Part shown: piece after piece, positions 26,734 to 32,359 of the stretch | Numbering within the stretch: the stretch's first letter is position 1 | Layout of the letters: every line of letters starts with the position of its first letter | Assembly: GCA_002729095.1 (NCBI GenBank) | Contig: PBWC01000022.1 | Coordinates: 1 to 32,359 of the forward strand | Direction: 5' to 3' | Source: Methanobacteriota archaeon | GTDB taxonomy: Archaea; Thermoplasmatota; Poseidoniia; Poseidoniales; Poseidoniaceae | Length of the DNA: 32,359 nucleotides | Notes under the pieces: generated by a model | What the model was told of the DNA's origin: nothing | The model's database searches: none | What the model saw: only the letters and a program-made list of their open reading frames with translations | Made by a program: the position numbers and the translations under genes

Positions 26734-28152
26734 ATGTTCACAAATACAAGATTCAAATCATGGAATTTACCTGATAACTTACATCAAGGTCTAGATTCAC
26801 TTGGGTGGGAATTTGCGACTCAAGTCCAAAAAGATACCATACCTCTTGCTAGAAAAGGCCTAGACTTGATTGGACAAGCAAGAACAGGTTCTGGAAAAAC
26901 AGCGGCTTTTGGGATTCCAATAATTGAATCATGTAAACCAAATGGTAATCTCCAAGCCTTGATTTTAGCCCCTACTAGAGAACTAGCAAGTCAGGTTTCG
27001 GAAGAGTTGAACTTGATTCAGGGTGATTCAGGTCTGGTAATAATGACTGTATACGGGGGCACGGATTTAGAAAAGCAGGCCCGCAAATTACAAGATGGCG
27101 TGGATATTATTGTTGGGACTCCAGGTAGAGTGATGGACATGACCAAAAGAGAATTTATCAAAATGGACTCCCCTACTATTTTCTGTCTTGACGAAGCTGA
27201 TAGAATGCTTGACATGGGTTTCTTTCCGGACATCACGTGGATTATTGAAAGGATGTCAAATCGTGACCAAACATTATTATTTTCCGCAACCTTCCCTCAA
27301 GAAATAATTGATGCTGCTAACGAATTTATGAAAGAGCCTGAATTTATTCTCACTAGTTCAGAGGAACTAGATATTCCACCTATAGATATGTACAGTGTAA
27401 GTGTTGGTAGGGCTAATAAATTATGGGCTTTATCTAGACTACTGCTTAGAATGTCAGAGGATGATCAAACGATAATATTCTGTAATACTAAAAGAATGGT
27501 GGATTTAGCCACCCAGAGGTTGAAGAAGAAAGAATTCATGGTTGAAGGGCTTCATGGTGACTTGAGCCAAAACCAAAGAGAACGCCTCTTAGAACGATAC
27601 AAAAGTGGTGAAATTAGAACAATTATTGCTACCGATGTAGCAGCACGTGGTATCGATGTTGATGGCATAACATTAGTTATAAATTATGATATTCCAAATG
27701 ATATTGATTCATTTATTCATCGGGTTGGAAGGACTGGTAGAATTGGAAGAAGCGGAGAGGCATGGAGTCTAGTTTCAAAAGATGATTCTGCACAGCTTTC
27801 GAAAATTATTGCAACATATAATCTTGATATTGTGGAGTCAAAAATTCCGGAGCTTGGGGAAAATCAAGATGAGGTAATTAATCATCAAGAGGATTTCCAA
27901 GAAACTTCAAATGTTTTCGGTTTTATTACTTTAGAACTTGATGCTTCGGGTAAGTCACTTGGTTCTTCAAGGGAAATCATGAATTGGTTTGTGAGCAAAA
28001 TAAGATGTGATGAATTAGCGGTTGGAGACATTTACTTCGAAGACAGTACAACCAAAGTTGAAATTCACTCAAGTAAAATTGGTCTCGCAATCAAAGCTCT
28101 AGAGAAGCATGAAATGAATGGTTTAAAAGTCAACACATCAATAGTTAACTGA
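26734..28152 (+). CDS. DEAD-box ATP-dependent RNA helicase with DbpA/CsdA-like C-terminal RNA-binding domain
   Basis: ARTGSGKTAAFGIP, PTRELASQ, LDEADRMLDMGF, SATFP, ARGIDVDGI, HRVGRTGRIGRSG; clear SD GGAGGTGA at 26722-26729. Confidence 0.95.
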   Translation: MFTNTRFKSWNLPDNLHQGLDSLGWEFATQVQKDTIPLARKGLDLIGQARTGSGKTAAFGIPIIESCKPNGNLQALILAPTRELASQVSEELNLIQGDSGLVIMTVYGGTDLEKQARKLQDGVDIIVGTPGRVMDMTKREFIKMDSPTIFCLDEADRMLDMGFFPDITWIIERMSNRDQTLLFSATFPQEIIDAANEFMKEPEFILTSSEELDIPPIDMYSVSVGRANKLWALSRLLLRMSEDDQTIIFCNTKRMVDLATQRLKKKEFMVEGLHGDLSQNQRERLLERYKSGEIRTIIATDVAARGIDVDGITLVINYDIPNDIDSFIHRVGRTGRIGRSGEAWSLVSKDDSAQLSKIIATYNLDIVESKIPELGENQDEVINHQEDFQETSNVFGFITLELDASGKSLGSSREIMNWFVSKIRCDELAVGDIYFEDSTTKVEIHSSKIGLAIKALEKHEMNGLKVNTSIVN

Positions 28153-29130
28153 TTATTCTTCCTCTCGATAATCAGAAGGCCACTTGTCGAACTGATCTTT
28201 TCTTTCGTACTTGAAAATAGTTAGTGAAGCAATCAGTACTCCGATTGCTGATAAAGACCATGCAGTATCAATTGCATTATCCCATTTGTTTTGTGCCTCA
28301 ATACATTGCCCGGTTGAGAGTTTAGAAAATGAGCAAAAATCTAGAGTTTCTTTTGCATCCATAGCCGTTTCATTGGTAGTTATGCTAAATGCACTATACA
28401 ATAGCATAATTGAAACGAAACCAATTATTATGAAGTGTACTAATTCCCAATTAGAACGAATTTTGATTCTCCAGCTTTCAGAATTTTTCTTTGACTTCAT
28501 TAATTTTGATGAGCCACCGACAAATTTGAACCATATTAGCCACATTGCTATTAGAACTAGAAGAAATCCCCATTTGTACACCATTTCGTGATAGTTCCAC
28601 ATGCCATTTAGACACAGAGGGTTATTTGGATCAAGGTGGCAGTCAGATGCTGCAATTGGATAAAATGCAACTAATCTAATTATGTTTAGTACATATACAA
28701 TACTGCACATCACTGCTACAGATCGGAGTTTAAGTTTCTGTGGAACTCCATCAGTCATTAAAATTAGTGTAGAAATGAAAATCATTTCATGAACTCCTGC
28801 ACATTCATCGGAGACATATAATGCAACAACGTCCAGGGTTCCAGGGAAATTTTCATTGTAAAGATTTACTTGAGTATTCCATCCGTTGTGTGTGGTCAGT
28901 GTTGCAGTTCCTTCTCCATAAATCAGGTTGGTTAATTCATTCCAAATCCAAGCTTCACTAATCTGAATAGGGACTAAAGTATCTGACGGTTGAGTGATAA
29001 ACCAATAAAAGATTTCAACACAAAGTAATGCGAAAGGGATTTTCAAATATTTTTTCCCCAGGTCAAAAACCTCTGGCCAAGTTAAATCCTCGACTTTGGA
29101 AGTCGATGTTTTAGTACTGGCCATATTCAT
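28153..29130 (-). CDS. Exosortase/archaeosortase-family transpeptidase
   Basis: Multi-TM protein with the Cys/Arg/His triad arrangement: YVSDECAGVHEMIFISTLILM ... YVLNIIRLVAFY ... WNYHEMVYKWGFLLVLIAMWLIW. Confidence 0.85.
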   Translation of the reverse strand: MNMASTKTSTSKVEDLTWPEVFDLGKKYLKIPFALLCVEIFYWFITQPSDTLVPIQISEAWIWNELTNLIYGEGTATLTTHNGWNTQVNLYNENFPGTLDVVALYVSDECAGVHEMIFISTLILMTDGVPQKLKLRSVAVMCSIVYVLNIIRLVAFYPIAASDCHLDPNNPLCLNGMWNYHEMVYKWGFLLVLIAMWLIWFKFVGGSSKLMKSKKNSESWRIKIRSNWELVHFIIIGFVSIMLLYSAFSITTNETAMDAKETLDFCSFSKLSTGQCIEAQNKWDNAIDTAWSLSAIGVLIASLTIFKYERKDQFDKWPSDYREEE

Positions 29131-29226
29131 CGCTAGAGGTCTATGTTCATCAAATATAGGTATGCAAATTGCAAGAAGAGAATGGATGCATTGAAAAGCA
29201 GGTATTAATTACATTAATTGAGGGAG

Positions 29227-29475
29227 ATGTCAGGACAATCCACGGACAGAGTTTTCTCTCACCAATTAAATGTGATTGGATTTTTTTGTCCAGTTCCTCT
29301 TGCTGAAACAAAAAAAGCATTGAAGAACTTGAAAAGAGGGGACGTTTTGGAAGTAATTGCTGATGACCCAGAAGCACTACACGATATTCCTATGCTAATC
29401 GAGAGACTTCCTCATGACATGAGTATTTTTTACGAAGATTCAGGCGAATTCAGATTTATCATTGAGGTGAGGTAA
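29227..29475 (+). CDS. tusA: TusA/SirA-like sulfur carrier family protein
   Basis: [45 protein letters not shown] (CPxP motif). Confidence 0.82.
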   Translation: MSGQSTDRVFSHQLNVIGFFCPVPLAETKKALKNLKRGDVLEVIADDPEALHDIPMLIERLPHDMSIFYEDSGEFRFIIEVR

Positions 29476-30107
29476 TGGATAATTTGGATAAGATAAAATT
29501 AGTTGAGAGTGACTCTGTTCCGAGTGAAGCCAAATTACCTACCTCATTTGGAGACTTCAATATCAGAGTTTTCCATGAGGAATCCACAGGTTTCGATCAT
29601 GTTGCATTGACATTAGGTGAGATGGGTGGTCCAGATCCTGTGTTAATCAGAGTCCACTCTGAATGTCTAACAGGAGATGCATTTACCAGCCTCAGGTGCG
29701 ATTGTGGTCCACAATTACAAGCAGCATTAAGAGCAATTCAAGAAAGAGGTTGGGGCTGCTTACTATATCTTCGCCAAGAGGGTCGCGGTATCGGTCTACA
29801 CGCAAAAATCCAAGCATATAGGCTACAAGACTTGGGAGCAGACACATTAGATGCAAACCTTATGCTTGGCCATCCAGCAGATGGTAGAGATTACAAAATT
29901 GCTGCATTGATGCTAGATTCACTAAAGATTGAAAGTGTAAGTTTGCTTACCAATAATCCAAATAAAATTGAACAATTACAAAGTTATGGAATAAATGTAG
30001 TTGAAAGAGTACCACTAATTGTTGGTGTTGGTGATTCCAACCGTTCTTATTTAGAAACAAAAGCAGAGCGAATGGGTCATTCAATAGACAGTAATCAACT
30101 AGAATAG
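29475..30107 (+). CDS. ribA: GTP cyclohydrolase II
   Basis: [71 protein letters not shown]. Confidence 0.95.
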   Translation: MDNLDKIKLVESDSVPSEAKLPTSFGDFNIRVFHEESTGFDHVALTLGEMGGPDPVLIRVHSECLTGDAFTSLRCDCGPQLQAALRAIQERGWGCLLYLRQEGRGIGLHAKIQAYRLQDLGADTLDANLMLGHPADGRDYKIAALMLDSLKIESVSLLTNNPNKIEQLQSYGINVVERVPLIVGVGDSNRSYLETKAERMGHSIDSNQLE

Positions 30108-30116
30108 AAGAGGAGG

Positions 30117-30189
30117 GCCGTGACCGAGAATCGAACTCGGGCTGACAGAACCACAATCTGTCGTGCTAACCCCTACACCATCACAGCCA
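30117..30189 (-). tRNA. tRNA-His (anticodon GTG) with encoded G-1 and C73
   Basis: Reverse strand GGCTGTGATGGTGTAGGGGTTAGCACGACAGATTGTGGTTCTGTCAGCCCGAGTTCGATTCTCGGTCACGGCC; anticodon loop TTGTGGT. Confidence 0.95.
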
Positions 30190-30314
30190 TCAGGGTATTC
30201 AAGCCTCATGTGTATGGTATTTCAATAATGCGCTTTCAATTAAGCTTGCAATTTCATACTCTCATACAATCATGTAACCTCTGTATTGAAAAGATATAGT
30301 TTCTTAGATATATC

Positions 30315-32359
30315 ATGGGAGAGACAGTAAAACGATTTATTTTGGTTTCATTAATGATATGCGTACTTGTTTTTCAAACATTCAGTTCAGTTAGTGCTAG
30401 AAGTGTACATTCTGTTTCAGACTTCGATTTATTTCCTCAGGGTGACCTTACCAATCCTGAAGATTGGCAGACCGATTCAGGTGTGACCTTCTTGACATCG
30501 AATGCACAATATACAGAATCGATGGTTGCAGATAATCGAATGACAATTATTCATTCAAGACCTGACAATTTGGAAACACTTTCAATCTGGTCACAAAACT
30601 CGGACACTGAATCTAATCTTTCAACAGGTCAACCAGATTCTCAATACACATATACCTCTGGTCCAGTCATTAAATTAGATGATTTCGATACTTCATCGAT
30701 TAGTAATTATGAATTGGTATCAGTATCCGTGGTAGTAGCATTTCATATCCCTGATAGTCTACAAAAAGACCAAGTACAATTTGTTATGAATAATGGGGGA
30801 AATTATGAAAATTTAGTCACATTCGTAAACACTCAAAGTCCAATCGATTACATGAATGAGACAATTTGGTCGAAAAATATTACATCACTTGCCCAGTGGA
30901 CCTGGTCAATGATTGAGGACCTTGAATTTACTCTAGATTATGTTTCAACTGGTTCACCTGACGATGCTAGACTCGATGTTGACGCATTAGGAATAGAGGT
31001 TATAGTCAAATATCCGTGGTATGGAAGTGAATGGGCCTCTGCGACTTCAACGTTTACCGGTCATTCAATGCCCGTGATGGATGTTAATCTTTCATCCGGT
31101 CAATTTGATAATATGGCTCTTTCACAATGTGGTTTAACCTCAAGTATTTCAGGAACTACTGGTTCTTGGACAAGTGGAATTATTCAAGCACCACCCAGCC
31201 AGTCCATTGGAAGAATCCATTACTCGTTACAAGATTCTAACTCTGATGACGTGGTGGTGGAAATTTCATCATCTGAAGACGGTCAAATTTTCACATCCTT
31301 CAATAATATTGACAATCATGATATGATTAACACAAGTTTTGTCATGATAAGAATCACTAGTACAGATTCTTGCGTAACTAACATAAAACTCGATTTAAAT
31401 AATTTTATTGTAAACTTGAATGGTAGAGTATTTGGAAACCTAGACGGACTATCAATGAGTAATTCTAAATGGAAAGCCTTTGTTAATGGGCATGAAATAG
31501 TTTACCAGTCTTTGGCACAGTTGGGTAATTTTAATTTTGATTTGCCAATTGGTCAATTCATCGAATCTACCGACGATAGTATTGAAATCAAGATTCAAGC
31601 ATGGTTTAATTGGGATTCTCTTGGTAGTTCGAGTACAACCGCTTTTGAATTATCCAGCATTTCTGTCGAAGGAGGATTTGATTTAGAATGGGACGAAAAT
31701 CCAGTTTGCGAGTCGTTAGGCCCTCAAAACTTCTTAGAAGACGGTGGTGGAATCTTAATTCCGTTCATCAATAATTGTTATGACGATAGGACCAGTAATG
31801 AGAATCTGTCTGTCGTGTTTGAAGTTGAAGATGAGTCATTAATTTCTGTTGATATCTCCCAAGGAGACATAAGAATATTATTGGGTAATGAGAAATCAGG
31901 TGTAACTACTGTTTTAGTTTCGGTATATGATGAATCTGGTAATCGGTGGCAGGAAACTTTTGTTGTATCTGTAAGTTCTGTTGACGATCCTCCTATTTTG
32001 AATGAATTCCCTTCAGTAGTTCCTGTTGAATTACAAGTTCCCTCACAAGTACCGTTTTCTTACAGTGACATAGATTCAACAGAGTTGACCGCTTACACTA
32101 ATAGAAGTTGGGCTACAATTGATTTAGAATCTGGGTACATAACAGTCAGTGCCCCATCTGCAGGACTAATAGTTCCAGTTGAAGTAAATCTTTGTGACCA
32201 GAATACGTGTGTTCAAAGAATATTAGATCTTGAGGTTCAGTCCTTAGCAGATTTAGAGGTAGAGGATATTTTAATTTCTCAAGACGAAATATATCAAAAA
32301 GATCTCTTACCAATAAGGGTATATGTAAGAAACAGCGGTGATGCTGAGGCATCTTTAGT
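30315..32359 (+). CDS. Partial CDS: giant secreted surface protein, cut by the right edge
   Basis: ATG at 30315, signal peptide MGETVKRFILVSLMICVLVFQTFSSVSA; frame open to the edge (about 681 codons); Ig/cadherin-like segment (SSVDDPPILNEFP) and start of a CARDB-like domain (LPIRVYVRNSGDAEASL). Not in the ORF track because it has no stop. Confidence 0.85.
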   Translation, partial: MGETVKRFILVSLMICVLVFQTFSSVSARSVHSVSDFDLFPQGDLTNPEDWQTDSGVTFLTSNAQYTESMVADNRMTIIHSRPDNLETLSIWSQNSDTESNLSTGQPDSQYTYTSGPVIKLDDFDTSSISNYELVSVSVVVAFHIPDSLQKDQVQFVMNNGGNYENLVTFVNTQSPIDYMNETIWSKNITSLAQWTWSMIEDLEFTLDYVSTGSPDDARLDVDALGIEVIVKYPWYGSEWASATSTFTGHSMPVMDVNLSSGQFDNMALSQCGLTSSISGTTGSWTSGIIQAPPSQSIGRIHYSLQDSNSDDVVVEISSSEDGQIFTSFNNIDNHDMINTSFVMIRITSTDSCVTNIKLDLNNFIVNLNGRVFGNLDGLSMSNSKWKAFVNGHEIVYQSLAQLGNFNFDLPIGQFIESTDDSIEIKIQAWFNWDSLGSSSTTAFELSSISVEGGFDLEWDENPVCESLGPQNFLEDGGGILIPFINNCYDDRTSNENLSVVFEVEDESLISVDISQGDIRILLGNEKSGVTTVLVSVYDESGNRWQETFVVSVSSVDDPPILNEFPSVVPVELQVPSQVPFSYSDIDSTELTAYTNRSWATIDLESGYITVSAPSAGLIVPVEVNLCDQNTCVQRILDLEVQSLADLEVEDILISQDEIYQKDLLPIRVYVRNSGDAEASL

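Noticed and set aside
1-32359. CRISPR array, prophage, transposon or toxin-antitoxin system
   Set aside because: No direct-repeat arrays, integrase/transposase motifs or recognised TA pairs seen.

Overview
This 32.4 kb window reads as a gene-dense archaeal chromosome segment. Domain markers are an archaeal RNase P RNA, RNA polymerase subunit L, aEF-1beta, archaeal TruD and a small archaeal zinc-ribbon protein. Ni-SOD, a bacterial-type GTP cyclohydrolase II, very large secreted proteins and an archaeosortase suggest a marine Group II (Poseidoniales-like) euryarchaeote; that placement is inference. Informational and housekeeping genes are asnS, arcC, rpiA, rnpB, rlmE/ftsJ, an OB-fold SSB-like gene, aEF-1beta, truD, rpoL, a DEAD-box helicase, tusA-like, ribA, tRNA-Lys(CTT) and tRNA-His(GTG). 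Envelope and accessory genes are two RND/MMPL-type transporters, a GT2 glycosyltransferase, an NAD-dependent epimerase, two giant surface proteins (one cut by the right edge), a thiol-redox cluster (CPYC thioredoxin-like, VKOR, an uncharacterised HxH/'IPANIGI...HTHD.SG..HIES' protein, and a membrane WCESC thioredoxin-like protein), and an exosortase/archaeosortase-family protein. I see no CRISPR array, phage or transposase. The most interesting leads are the redox cluster with its uncharacterised His-rich member, the archaeosortase with no obvious local substrate, a Ca-binding-like Asp-rich insert in one RND protein, several non-coding hairpins or palindromes, and near-zero spacing at all seven convergent gene junctions. 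I ran no database searches; product calls rest on motif and family recognition.
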